Shown: positions 1 to 8,400 of the stretch, one piece after another
How positions within the stretch are numbered: position 1 is the stretch's first letter
How the letters are laid out: every line of letters begins with the position of its first letter
Origin: RGIG4079 sp045646905
Lineage (GTDB): Bacteria; Bacteroidota; Bacteroidia; Bacteroidales; Muribaculaceae
Length of the DNA stretch: 59,179 bases
Assembly (NCBI GenBank): GCA_045646905.1
Contig: JAZRLP010000038.1
Span: 1 to 59,179 of the forward strand
Direction of reading: 5' to 3'
Notes under the pieces: generated by a model
Told to the model about the DNA's origin: nothing
The model's input: the letters and a program-made list of their open reading frames with translations, nothing else
Database searches by the model: none
Translations under genes and position numbers: made by a program

Positions 1-52
1 ATGGAAAAATTATTTCTTTTCGCAAAATATATCTAATTTTGAATAGTTGAAC

Positions 53-80
53 TGTAATACGGAGCTAGCTCCGTATTACA
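53..80. repeat. Perfect 28-bp palindrome
   Basis: Two 14-base arms (TGTAATACGGAGCT and its exact reverse complement) meet with no spacer around a central AGCT. It lies in non-coding DNA before a T-rich stretch, so it could be the terminator of a gene left of the window or an operator. No gene can be assigned to bases 1-343: the only reading frame at the edge (ATG at 1) stops after 11 codons. Confidence 0.6.
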
Positions 81-182
81 CTCTTATTTTGATTATACAT
101 TTATTAACAATTTAAAAGTAAACCTTTTTCAGGACGATACAAGGAGGAGCCGCCAAGATTATTGACATAAGTATTATTAGCT

Positions 183-236
183 CTCCCTCTGATTGCAAGG
201 CAATTAGGGGGAGTACGGCATAGCCGGGAGGGGGTT
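183..236 (+). repeat. REP-like hairpin element, copy 1
   Basis: Bases 183-196 pair with 200-213 (14 pairs, two wobbles, 3-base loop). The element continues with GTAC (213-216), a small hairpin (CGGC ata GCCG, 216-226) and GGAGGGGGTT (227-236). The same GTAC-hairpin-GGAGGGGGTT order recurs at 43140-43167, so this looks like a dispersed intergenic repeat rather than a gene-specific signal. Confidence 0.45.
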
Positions 237-264
237 GGAACACAAACTCATTTTAAGAAGATGA

Positions 265-314
265 TTAAATAAAATAAGGGAATGCGTCAAATCTTTGAAT
301 TTTGACACATCCCC
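265..314 (-). terminator. Terminator of the acyltransferase-3 operon
   Basis: Read on the minus strand, 314-301 pairs with 291-278 (14 pairs including two G-U, 9-base loop), followed by a T-rich run at 277-265. It sits about 30 bases after the stop codon of the acyltransferase gene and probably ends the operon that starts near 4484. Confidence 0.7.
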
Positions 315-343
315 ATTCGTTTTTTATAGCAATTCGAAATCCA

Positions 344-1375
344 TTACTTCCCCACCAAATTAGGCACAAAGCGTTTAATCAGCATAATCACAGGGATTGA
401 AGCAATAACCACAATTACATACGACACTATTCCCTGAATCACCAACGACACATCATCAGTGCCTACAAGCCCCAACTTTGGCAACACCTTTGATGCCGCT
501 AACAATATAGTGCCATGAATACAAAGTATTGTCAACGAATTTTGACCAATAAACAGCAACAATTTCTTCTTGCTTATCCACTTATCTATCAACACCGACA
601 ACCCTATCAATGCAAACGACATCAACAGCGCATTCATGAAAAACAAGCCCCAATTTCCTAATGCACCTACCGACATTTCAACATGAGCACATGCAGGATT
701 TAACGACTCTGGCAAATTCATATATGCCGTAAAACCTGTTACAACAAAAAGCACTGCAACAATCGCCAACAACAGCCATTGCTTTTGAGCATTAAGCCAA
801 TCAATTGCGTTCTTAAAATAGAATCCGGCAACCATAAACACAGCTCCCACCAATGCCATATCAAAATTCAACGGATAGCCATATTTTGCTATCATCGGTT
901 GACCGTCTTTCAGCATTTCACATGCTTTGGCGCCGACAAGCATCACCGCCACTCCGGCTATCAAAATCCACGCTTTATGCTTCGACCGGTTGCCAATATT
1001 CATCAACAACGAAAACACCAATACCGCCACAAAAAAGCATGGCAAAAACCACAACACAGTATATGTCCCTGCCATATTCAATGCGTTTCTACTACCATAA
1101 GCCACAAGCGCCCAACTGCTCATTTCGCCACTACAAAATATCAATGCAAACAGCAAAAACGGCACATAGATAGTCTTGATTTTCTTCACTAAGAATTCTT
1201 TATCAATCCTTTGAGCCCGATAGGTATAACCCGATAGCACAAAAAACAACGGCATATGAAATGCATAAATCCATTGTAGCACCTCATTGGGCATCTTTAT
1301 ATGACCAAATATCACCAACGAGATACCCAACCACTTACACACATCTACATAATCTAATCTCTTTACTTTTTTCAT
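344..1375 (-). CDS. Acyltransferase-3 (OafA/NolL-type) membrane protein
   Basis: A 343-residue integral membrane protein of the acyltransferase-3 family, which moves acyl (often acetyl) groups from the cytoplasm onto surface sugars. The N-terminal block RLDYVDVCKWLGISLVIFGH, with a conserved His at the end of the first membrane segment, and the following FHMPLFFVLSGY are hallmark motifs. About ten hydrophobic segments follow and the length is normal. It is the last gene of an operon (21 bases after the previous gene) and is followed by a hairpin terminator. With the MBOAT operon just upstream it suggests that the locus acylates a glycan; substrate and acyl group cannot be read from the sequence. 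Confidence 0.85.
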   Translation of the reverse strand: MKKVKRLDYVDVCKWLGISLVIFGHIKMPNEVLQWIYAFHMPLFFVLSGYTYRAQRIDKEFLVKKIKTIYVPFLLFALIFCSGEMSSWALVAYGSRNALNMAGTYTVLWFLPCFFVAVLVFSLLMNIGNRSKHKAWILIAGVAVMLVGAKACEMLKDGQPMIAKYGYPLNFDMALVGAVFMVAGFYFKNAIDWLNAQKQWLLLAIVAVLFVVTGFTAYMNLPESLNPACAHVEMSVGALGNWGLFFMNALLMSFALIGLSVLIDKWISKKKLLLFIGQNSLTILCIHGTILLAASKVLPKLGLVGTDDVSLVIQGIVSYVIVVIASIPVIMLIKRFVPNLVGK

Positions 1376-1396
1376 TTTTTAAACGCCTCTAACCTA

Positions 1397-2317
1397 TTAT
1401 TCCTCAATCTCTTGCTTCTTTAATTTAATTGCTCGCACAGGAATTGCGAAATTACCATTAGCTCCTGATTCCCAAGTTCCACTACAATTTTCGTAGTTTA
1501 TCAAAAACTTCATTGCTCCTGGAAATCCTGAGCCAATAATCCTACTCCAGGTTGCAAGCATATTATATACACGCTCACCTTGGTAATAATAAATTAAACG
1601 ATCGGCTGTTTCTCTCGGTTCTAAAAATCCTAAGCATCCTGCTGCTGGAAAAAACAATCTATTTCCATTTATGCTACTTGTTATTAACAATCCGGGACAC
1701 CCTCTGAATTTAGCGAGCGCCGGAGGATATGCATAACGAGGACCGATATAACTATAATATGTATCTTCGTATTCAAGCTCAAAAAACTCTTTATATTCTA
1801 AAGATGTTGGGGAACACCAATCTTTGCCCCATTTGCTATAGGCTATATCATATTTCGTCCCTTGCACAGTATTCGGTCCGTCATCAGGGGTGATACTATC
1901 AAAATAAGCTATCTCATGCCGGGTGGTAGGAAAGTAGGTATTACCTGATACATTACGAGCCACCGTGTCACCATAAAAATAATAATCGCCATATTCCTCA
2001 GGTGAAGATGCTCCTATATTATACCCTGCCCATATCGTTCCACTGGGCAATCCCATATCAACTTCCTTTTCGGTATTTACTCCATGCTTATCAAATGTTA
2101 CGACTAAATCATTCGTTAACTGCGTAACATACACCGAGTCCCTCGAATACAAATGTTGCTCATATCCACCTTTGGTATTCATCACATATTCGATACTATC
2201 CACATCCTCATCATTAAAAATCATTGGAATATTGGTATTAATCCACACCGAATTAACTCGCCCGTACATATATGATGAGACCATAGCCAAAGCTATTAAT
2301 ATTGCTATCCGTTTCAT
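1397..2317 (-). CDS. Secreted protein with Fibrobacter-type paralogous domain
   Basis: 306 residues with an N-terminal signal peptide of about 19 residues. From about residue 82 it shows the pattern EVDMGLPSGTIWAGYNIGASSPEEYGDYYFYGDT, here spaced as EVDMGLPSGTIWAGYN then GASSPEEYGDYY, followed by WGKDWCSPTSLEYKEF and a C-terminal block ending IPVRAIKL. This matches the Fibrobacter succinogenes major paralogous domain, related to SUMF1/C-type-lectin-like folds. No enzyme motif is seen, so binding or surface display is more likely than catalysis. The start overlaps the previous gene by 4 bases. The protein at 43273-44769 carries the same domain ahead of a SUMF1 domain. Confidence 0.65.
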   Translation of the reverse strand: MKRIAILIALAMVSSYMYGRVNSVWINTNIPMIFNDEDVDSIEYVMNTKGGYEQHLYSRDSVYVTQLTNDLVVTFDKHGVNTEKEVDMGLPSGTIWAGYNIGASSPEEYGDYYFYGDTVARNVSGNTYFPTTRHEIAYFDSITPDDGPNTVQGTKYDIAYSKWGKDWCSPTSLEYKEFFELEYEDTYYSYIGPRYAYPPALAKFRGCPGLLITSSINGNRLFFPAAGCLGFLEPRETADRLIYYYQGERVYNMLATWSRIIGSGFPGAMKFLINYENCSGTWESGANGNFAIPVRAIKLKKQEIEE

Positions 2318-2790
2318 TTTGTTTTCACTATTTTAGTACCTATTCCATTTACTCTCACAATATATATCCCTTTAGGATATTTTTCAAGCGACATAACGTA
2401 TTCGCCCTCTACTATTTTTGAGTCCAATAACACTCCTTCCACCGAATAAAATGCTATATCACTATCTTTGGGAAGATTACGAAACATCAGTATATTTCCT
2501 TCTTGCTCCATTTCGGCGCCTGAAAGCAACACAGTCCCTACTCCGTCAACATTGCCACTAAACGTAAATTGAGAAACACTATCACGCTCTAACTCAAATA
2601 TACTCATCGCCGTGGTAATTTTCAGTTTCCCATCGGCAATCTTCACAATAGGCATCTCTTGTAATGGGACCTCTATCGTTGTCCCATCTACCATATAAAC
2701 CACTATAAACTCTCGCTCGGTCGCATTCAATGCCAACATAAACATCGACATCAAACAAATTATCAAAATTCGTTTCATCGCTATTATCAT
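2314..2790 (-). CDS. Short secreted protein with Por-type C-terminal domain
   Basis: 158 residues: signal peptide (about 1-22), a middle part of short beta-strands and a C-terminal stretch (from about residue 95) ending KYPKGIYIVRVNGIGTKIVK, typical of Bacteroidetes sorting/adhesion C-terminal domains. No function can be assigned. Start and stop overlap the neighbouring genes by 4 bases on both sides, so it is translationally coupled within the operon. A protein of the same size and layout precedes the other Fibrobacter-domain gene at 44798-45292, suggesting the two act as a pair. Confidence 0.6.
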   Translation of the reverse strand: MIIAMKRILIICLMSMFMLALNATEREFIVVYMVDGTTIEVPLQEMPIVKIADGKLKITTAMSIFELERDSVSQFTFSGNVDGVGTVLLSGAEMEQEGNILMFRNLPKDSDIAFYSVEGVLLDSKIVEGEYVMSLEKYPKGIYIVRVNGIGTKIVKTK

Positions 2791-4484
2791 TTAAATTCAA
2801 TAAATTCATATCCGGAGTCTTTTATCTTGTACAATTGAAATGTACCACCTATCGGTCGAACATGATATACCCCACTTTTGGTCAATGTCATTGTTTTTCC
2901 TTCAGCATTTGTTATCACTATTTTGGAGTCTGCCAATATGTTACACACCAACTCCATCTTTAAATAAGAACTTGCAATACTATTTTGAGTTGAAATATTT
3001 AATATCGAGCCATGATTTAGATATATAAAGCATTTATCGCACATCTCCATAATATCACCTCCCTGCGCGTAAAACAAGTCCTCAAATTTTATATTTTGAA
3101 TTTGCTCTGTCGAGTTTGAATCCATATATACAATTTTTGATTCGGCCGATGGCACAAAATCTCTCGAAACGAATTTAAATGTAGAGTCAGTCTTCGATGT
3201 TGTATTTAATGGATTATACATTGTATTTTCATTTAAAATATACATCTTGTCAAACTCCTTAAAATACCCTAATCCGTTATCGGTGATATTTCCTTCTATT
3301 TTGATATGATTACATCTTGTAGCCTTTACCGACGAATATGGAATCTGGCTTTTGAAACTAAAATTCAAATATCCACATTGAGTAAGATCAATCCAAGGCT
3401 CTCCAATTGGCACATACCCTTCACTCAATCTTATATCATTAAAATTATTGTGCCATGCATTATATAGCGTAATAGCCTTGCACTTAAATTTTCCATCCAC
3501 ATCTCCTTCAAAACCTACACTATTAAAGACATTCCCATTTATTAATCCGACGATACCATTCAAATCATCTCCAATTGGAGTTGAATACACTCCATAATTA
3601 CACCTTAAACGCCCCCCATTAAACTGATTTTCATTTACCCACATTCTATCTGTAGCTGCTGCGTTTTTTGCCCCCGAAGATATATCAATATAAACACCAT
3701 ATTCTCCTACCACATACTGCCATGAAATTCTGCAGTATTGAATTGCACATTTGGCATTTGGCATCAAATTAAAAGCTTTGTCAAAGTAATAAATTTTATC
3801 AATATCAATATTAGCATGATATACATTTCCCGAGAACAAGACTCCGCTACCTTTATATGGTGTAGTTTGCTCTTCCCAACCTGCATTTTGGCGCAACTCG
3901 CATATATCCAACTCGATATATTTTTCGGTCAGTTCAATTGCAGCCCCTTCGCCTCGATATGAAAGGATTCCATCACATCGCAACTTTTGATTTTGACCAA
4001 GCACTATCGTTTCATTGGTCAAATATCGTAGGTTATCAAGCACCACCCACGATGTACCGGCATCGCGCAAAGCTCGGTTTATTGCACCACAATCATAGTT
4101 TACACCATCACCTTTAGCACCCCACCAATGTGCCGACACCTCGCCATTAGCGATAGCACTTTTTAGAGAATCTACATTATTCTCAAAATTAATGTTTTCT
4201 CCAAATATCTGATACTTCGGCGCATCAATCATCAATTGTGTACCTACAATTTTTCCCGAGCCATTAATTTTTCCCCCTTCAAATTTTAAAATTGAGCCTG
4301 CTGTGAGTGTAACATCTCCCGATAGCGAACAATCGCCCTCGATAATATACATAGCCTGCTCGCCTACCACCGAATCATTAAAAGAACCTTGCGACACATG
4401 CTTCACCGTCAAGGCATTTACCTGCAAAGCACCAAGCAACATCAAGATTGTCAAAAATCGAACTTTGGTTAATTTCGTTTTCAT
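2787..4484 (-). CDS. Secreted parallel beta-helix (pectate-lyase-fold) protein
   Basis: 565 residues with a signal peptide ending near residue 24. After an N-terminal strand-rich part (GDCSLSGDVTLTAGSILKFEGG), the segment WWGAKGDGVNYDCGAINRAL (about 120-140) is the classic start of the pectate-lyase-3/glycosyl-hydrolase-28-like beta-helix seen in lyases, epimerases and phage tailspikes. The rest has the repeating short-strand pattern of a helix. I see no obvious catalytic residue set, so polysaccharide lyase, epimerase or binding protein all remain open. First gene of its operon, behind a TAnnTTTG promoter at 4510-4517. Confidence 0.65.
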   Translation of the reverse strand: MKTKLTKVRFLTILMLLGALQVNALTVKHVSQGSFNDSVVGEQAMYIIEGDCSLSGDVTLTAGSILKFEGGKINGSGKIVGTQLMIDAPKYQIFGENINFENNVDSLKSAIANGEVSAHWWGAKGDGVNYDCGAINRALRDAGTSWVVLDNLRYLTNETIVLGQNQKLRCDGILSYRGEGAAIELTEKYIELDICELRQNAGWEEQTTPYKGSGVLFSGNVYHANIDIDKIYYFDKAFNLMPNAKCAIQYCRISWQYVVGEYGVYIDISSGAKNAAATDRMWVNENQFNGGRLRCNYGVYSTPIGDDLNGIVGLINGNVFNSVGFEGDVDGKFKCKAITLYNAWHNNFNDIRLSEGYVPIGEPWIDLTQCGYLNFSFKSQIPYSSVKATRCNHIKIEGNITDNGLGYFKEFDKMYILNENTMYNPLNTTSKTDSTFKFVSRDFVPSAESKIVYMDSNSTEQIQNIKFEDLFYAQGGDIMEMCDKCFIYLNHGSILNISTQNSIASSYLKMELVCNILADSKIVITNAEGKTMTLTKSGVYHVRPIGGTFQLYKIKDSGYEFIEFK

Positions 4485-4509
4485 AATTTTACGGATTTAA
4501 TGGTTAATT

Positions 4510-4541
4510 CAAAAGTAAAACGCAATATAGCTAATTTTCAA
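4510..4541 (-). promoter_or_regulatory. Promoter of beta-helix/acyltransferase operon
   Basis: On the minus strand TACTTTTG (4517-4510) matches the Bacteroidetes -7 box, with TTG at 4541-4539, a spacer of 21 bases. It lies 26 bases before the start codon of the beta-helix gene and separates this operon from the MBOAT operon upstream. Confidence 0.6.
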
Positions 4542-4581
4542 CAAATTGACAATTTTATTTAGTTAATTAAGCATAACAACA

Positions 4582-4617
4582 CAAAAAAAGACGAGCAACC
4601 ACATCGTGACTACTCGC
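4582..4617 (-). terminator. Terminator of the MBOAT/SGNH operon
   Basis: On the minus strand a 12-pair stem (4617-4606 with 4602-4591, four G-U pairs, 3-base loop) is followed by a run of seven T residues. It lies 70 bases after the stop codon of the barrel-like gene and divides the two minus-strand operons. Confidence 0.65.
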
Positions 4618-4688
4618 ACCAGTCTATAATATTTATCAAATATACCTTCTGGTCATGCCTCAGCAAGCCTCAAAACATCTTCTATTTT

Positions 4689-5276
4689 TTAAAATTCATA
4701 TTTTACCGAGGTCAAAAGTCTCATACTCTTTATCGACGCATCCTCTATTGGAATTGACAATCGAGGAGACACCCACAATGGCCCTACTTCAAATGAAAGC
4801 CCCAAATATGCTCTATCTTCAGCGTCTCGATATTCGGGAATATTTGACACACTTGCAACAATCGAGAGAGCCTTATATGCGTTAAACCACACTCCACCAT
4901 GATAGCATGTTGTGTAACTATATCCCGAATCATAGTGAGGGTTCACCGCTGCATCTATTTTAAGACGACTAATTGGAGCATACTCTGCCCCTATTTTAGC
5001 CCCAACATTATAAAAGCCACCATTGTATATTGCTCCACCATAAACCATTCCTGTGAACGCAAATTTATTTACAGGTTGTTTATATCCCACATTGGCTCTA
5101 ATATATTGAAATGGCAGTTTTTCAGCAAATACACTATGCTCGAGCTTAAATTCCCACTTATCTTTTAGTTCATAGGCAACATTCACATATTGATTATCTC
5201 TCAAACCTATGCTCCATTGTGCATAACAAGCAATATTTATTGACACAAATAATATAACAGCTAATATCTTTTTCAT
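4689..5276 (-). CDS. Predicted outer-membrane beta-barrel-like protein
   Basis: 195 residues with a signal peptide ending at about residue 19 (ACYAQ). The mature part is almost entirely alternating polar/hydrophobic strands rich in Tyr, Gly and Ala and ends on an aromatic residue (SVKYEF), as in small outer-membrane barrels. No enzymatic motif was seen and I recognise no family. It is the last gene of the MBOAT operon, overlapping the SGNH lipoprotein gene by 4 bases, so it may be an outer-membrane partner of the acylation machinery; that role is inference. Confidence 0.55.
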   Translation of the reverse strand: MKKILAVILFVSINIACYAQWSIGLRDNQYVNVAYELKDKWEFKLEHSVFAEKLPFQYIRANVGYKQPVNKFAFTGMVYGGAIYNGGFYNVGAKIGAEYAPISRLKIDAAVNPHYDSGYSYTTCYHGGVWFNAYKALSIVASVSNIPEYRDAEDRAYLGLSFEVGPLWVSPRLSIPIEDASIKSMRLLTSVKYEF

Positions 5277-5848
5277 TTCAAATTTGAGATTAATAATTCA
5301 CTTAATATTTCATACCCATATGGGCTTAAATGCAACCCATCATATGAATATTGCTTTTCTATCTTATCATCATTTATGAATCGTGAAAATGCATCAATAT
5401 AAACAATATTAGCATACCCTTCAGCCTCTTTTTTTATTAAGGCATTAAGGGCTTGAATCTTTTCATTTATATCATTGACATCTGACTCAAAATTTCGTGG
5501 CAATATTGAATATAAATAAATCATATGGGCATCGGTGGCGATTATTTGTTGCACATATTCTTGAGCATACGAAGCCATTGTTTCATCGGCTATTCTACCC
5601 AAATCATTTGTACCAATTATAACAACAATATCCTCTCCCGAAAACTTATGTGCATAATTTTCAAAGCTCGCAATACCACTACCCGACACGCCCTTGTTTT
5701 CAACCACATATGAAGGAAACGACACTTCCAAATCCCATCGTGCTACAATTGAATCACCGATGAATGTAAGTCTCTTATCATCTTCTTCACACGAAGACAA
5801 CATTACTATGCTCAACAAAAATAATATTTTTAATATTTGCGATTTCAT
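5273..5848 (-). CDS. SGNH/GDSL-family lipoprotein esterase
   Basis: 191 residues. A lipobox (MLSSC, Cys20) predicts a lipoprotein. The four SGNH blocks are all visible: FIGDS with nucleophile Ser33, the Gly block KGVSGSG, GTND (block III), and DGLH with Asp170 and His173. The protein is therefore probably an active esterase or acyltransferase acting in the periplasm or at the cell surface on O-acylated sugars. Its start shares one base with the end of the preceding SGNH gene, showing tight coupling. Natural substrates would be the acyl groups added by the MBOAT protein of the same operon (inference). Confidence 0.8.
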   Translation of the reverse strand: MKSQILKILFLLSIVMLSSCEEDDKRLTFIGDSIVARWDLEVSFPSYVVENKGVSGSGIASFENYAHKFSGEDIVVIIGTNDLGRIADETMASYAQEYVQQIIATDAHMIYLYSILPRNFESDVNDINEKIQALNALIKKEAEGYANIVYIDAFSRFINDDKIEKQYSYDGLHLSPYGYEILSELLISNLK

Positions 5849-6765
5849 TAAAATACGCTATCCCTTCTCATTCGGCTAACCAAGTCGGAAGTATATTTAT
5901 ATGCCCCTTCTTTGTTTAGATGCGTTTCATCATAGAACATTGTTGAGTCATTTAAATATTCCTCTTTTTGAACATCAAGATAATATTTAATATCATTCTT
6001 TTTGCAGATTTCAACAATGTCGTTTATTGCCGACAAATTGCCATTGTTATATAGTTTGAGATATTTAGGCAAGAATACAACTACCAGATTTACACCTTTT
6101 GCCTTACACATCTCTACGATATTTGTAAATTGCTCCAAACGTTCAGGTGTAGAAACATAATCTTTATCATCGGAATTTAGTCGTGGGAAGAATCGAGGCA
6201 TCCCTTTCGCCACAAAACCTTGTTCGCCTTGTTCATTTGGTGTAACAAATTGATATAATAAAATTCGCCACCAAATGTTATTGTATCTATATAGATTTGA
6301 CTTCAACAAATATTTTTCCTCAACCGACGACGATTCCAAATATTTATCAAGTGTTTCATATCCTTTTCCATAATATGGTACCAATAGGTTATATCTATCC
6401 CCTATTCCTGTAGTAGTTGTTTCATTTGGTCGGAAACCAAAGATTATAGCCTTCGGAGTATATCTTTTAAATACACACTCCAACATTGTTTCAAAAAAAG
6501 GCAACACTTGACCATTTGCCGACCCATTATAACACGACATTCCAGTGCTATCGGTTATCACAGTTGGCACAAGTCCGTTCAATGCCACCGATGAGCCCAA
6601 AATCAACACATCTTCATTGCATTGAGTCATCACATATTCTACCGATTTATAATCACCGGCCATTTTGTGATTATCCACCATATAACCACCTATTTGTCCT
6701 ACTATCAAATCGGCAGCAACTACTATTGCAACTACTATTAATATGAATTTTATTACCTTTTTCAT
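5848..6765 (-). CDS. AlgJ/PatB-like membrane-anchored SGNH protein
   Basis: 305 residues with one N-terminal membrane anchor (about 5-25). LILGSSVALNG gives a block-I nucleophile (Ser58/Ser59) and YDETHLNKEGA the Asp279-x-x-His282 dyad, an SGNH arrangement as in AlgJ, AlgX and PatB, which complete acetyl transfer started by an MBOAT partner. It follows the MBOAT gene by 3 bases. By analogy it takes the acyl group delivered across the membrane and places it on an extracytoplasmic glycan. Overall similarity to named families is low by eye, so a plain esterase is possible. Confidence 0.7.
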   Translation of the reverse strand: MKKVIKFILIVVAIVVAADLIVGQIGGYMVDNHKMAGDYKSVEYVMTQCNEDVLILGSSVALNGLVPTVITDSTGMSCYNGSANGQVLPFFETMLECVFKRYTPKAIIFGFRPNETTTTGIGDRYNLLVPYYGKGYETLDKYLESSSVEEKYLLKSNLYRYNNIWWRILLYQFVTPNEQGEQGFVAKGMPRFFPRLNSDDKDYVSTPERLEQFTNIVEMCKAKGVNLVVVFLPKYLKLYNNGNLSAINDIVEICKKNDIKYYLDVQKEEYLNDSTMFYDETHLNKEGAYKYTSDLVSRMRRDSVF

Positions 6766-6768
6766 AAC

Positions 6769-8178
6769 TTAGAATTGGAAATAAATAAATTGACCACTTT
6801 CAAACTCAGCACACAACAATATCAACACAATCATCATTGCAGTTGAAACCACACTCACCACTTGCGACTTGCTGTGCATTAGATGAATAGGCCAATTAAG
6901 TTCATCTTTAATTTCTTTAAACATCAATAAACCAATAAGGCACAAACACATCAATATTTGAGGCATACCTTCTCCGTTATACAATCCGCCTATATCGGTA
7001 AACATTGATTGTAGTATATGAATAGCATCACTCATAGAGTTGGCTCTAAAGAAAACCCAACCAAGCATTGCTAATGCAAATGTGAATAATACTTTCCCCA
7101 CTGTCATTATTTTGCCATTGAATTTAATAGGGATAAACTTTTTCTTCAACACTTCAAGACACAATATCACACCATATAAGCCACCCCATGCCACAAATGT
7201 CCAATCGGCACCGTGCCACAAACCACTTATCAAGAATGTGATTAATAAGTTTCGCAAATGCTTCATTAACGAGCAACGGCTACCACCTAATGGAATGTAA
7301 ACATAATCCGAGAACCAAGTTGACAATGATATGTGCCATCTACGCCAAAACTCCTTAATTGATGTTGACAAATATGGACGATTAAAGTTCATCATTAAAT
7401 TGAAGCCCATACATTTTGCGGCACCAATAGCTATTAATGAATAGCCACCAAAGTCGCAGAAAATTTGGAATGTAAAGAAGAATGTTGCCATTATCATACT
7501 TGTGCCGTTGTGCATCATGGCATTGTTATATACAGCATCAACATATGGCGCTACATTCTCTGCAATACATAGCTTCATAAAATAACCCCATATCATCAGT
7601 TTAAAACCTTCAATCATCAAATCTCCACAGAATTTATGAACAGTTTTAAATTGAGGCAAAAGATTTTTAGCACGTTCAATAGGGCCAGCAACTAATTGAG
7701 GGAAGAATGACACAAATAGCGCATATTTCCAAAATGAACGTTCCACAGGAATATCTTTGCGATATACATCAATCATGTATCCTAATGCTTGGAATGTATA
7801 GAACGAGATACCCACTGGCAATAATAAATCAAAATGAGGCACCTCCATTCTCAATCCACACCAATCTAAAATCCCATATACACTTGCTGTTGCAAAATTT
7901 AGATATTTATATAAAAATAGCACACTCAAATTAAGCACCAAACCTATTATTAAATAAAGTTTTTGCATCTTTTTTTGAGTGCGATCAATTCCTAATGAAC
8001 ATAAATAAGTAACCCCTGTTGAGCCTAATATCAACAATGCATAAATAGGCTCCCAATTCATGTAAAAATAGTAACTCGCAACCAATAGCATTGGATTTCT
8101 ATATTTATGAGGCAAAGCCCAATATAGCAGCACCACTATTGGGAAAAACAGCAAAAATGCCAATGAATTAAATAGCAT
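6769..8178 (-). CDS. MBOAT-family O-acyltransferase (AlgI/PatA-like)
   Basis: 469 residues, about eleven hydrophobic segments. The signature stretch EFWRRWHISLSTWFSDYVYI (His282) and the second motif SGLWHGADWTF (invariant His322) identify an AlgI-type MBOAT protein, which moves acetyl groups across the inner membrane for polysaccharide or peptidoglycan O-acetylation. The length is normal for the family. It opens an operon that continues with two SGNH proteins and a barrel-like protein; no polymerase or glycosyltransferase lies nearby, so the acceptor polymer must be made by genes elsewhere. Confidence 0.9.
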   Translation of the reverse strand: MLFNSLAFLLFFPIVVLLYWALPHKYRNPMLLVASYYFYMNWEPIYALLILGSTGVTYLCSLGIDRTQKKMQKLYLIIGLVLNLSVLFLYKYLNFATASVYGILDWCGLRMEVPHFDLLLPVGISFYTFQALGYMIDVYRKDIPVERSFWKYALFVSFFPQLVAGPIERAKNLLPQFKTVHKFCGDLMIEGFKLMIWGYFMKLCIAENVAPYVDAVYNNAMMHNGTSMIMATFFFTFQIFCDFGGYSLIAIGAAKCMGFNLMMNFNRPYLSTSIKEFWRRWHISLSTWFSDYVYIPLGGSRCSLMKHLRNLLITFLISGLWHGADWTFVAWGGLYGVILCLEVLKKKFIPIKFNGKIMTVGKVLFTFALAMLGWVFFRANSMSDAIHILQSMFTDIGGLYNGEGMPQILMCLCLIGLLMFKEIKDELNWPIHLMHSKSQVVSVVSTAMMIVLILLCAEFESGQFIYFQF

Positions 8179-8204
8179 ACCTTTATCCTTTATAATTTAT
8201 CGTA

Positions 8205-8212
8205 CAAAGTTA
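8205..8212 (-). promoter_or_regulatory. -7 box for the MBOAT operon
   Basis: TAACTTTG on the minus strand (8212-8205), 26 bases before the MBOAT start codon. No clear -33 TTG is seen at the usual spacing. Confidence 0.5.
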
Positions 8213-8292
8213 GTCATTTTATCCCAATCTCGCACTTTAATTCTTTTTTTATATCATATCCTCAATTTATAACTACTCATTTTGAATCACAT

Positions 8293-8336
8293 TTTGTCAC
8301 CCTGTCAGTCGCTTTGTCAGTTGTTTTGTCATATTC
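8293..8336 (+). repeat. GTCA direct repeats upstream of dnaK
   Basis: The core TGTCA occurs four times, with G at 8296, 8304, 8316 and 8328. The last three copies sit in consecutive 12-base units (8301-8312, 8313-8324, 8325-8336) of the form YYTGTCAGTYG. They lie about 65-110 bases before a sigma54-like element, the usual distance for activator sites. No protein can be named as binder. Confidence 0.45.
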
Positions 8337-8400
8337 CACCAAACAAACCACCACAACACTACACACTGGTTATCAATATTTTACATTCAATCAAACCTTT

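Noticed and set aside
779..1192. Open frames on the plus strand inside the acyltransferase-3 gene
   Set aside because: His/Gln/Cys-rich low-complexity products read from the wrong strand of a clear membrane-protein gene.
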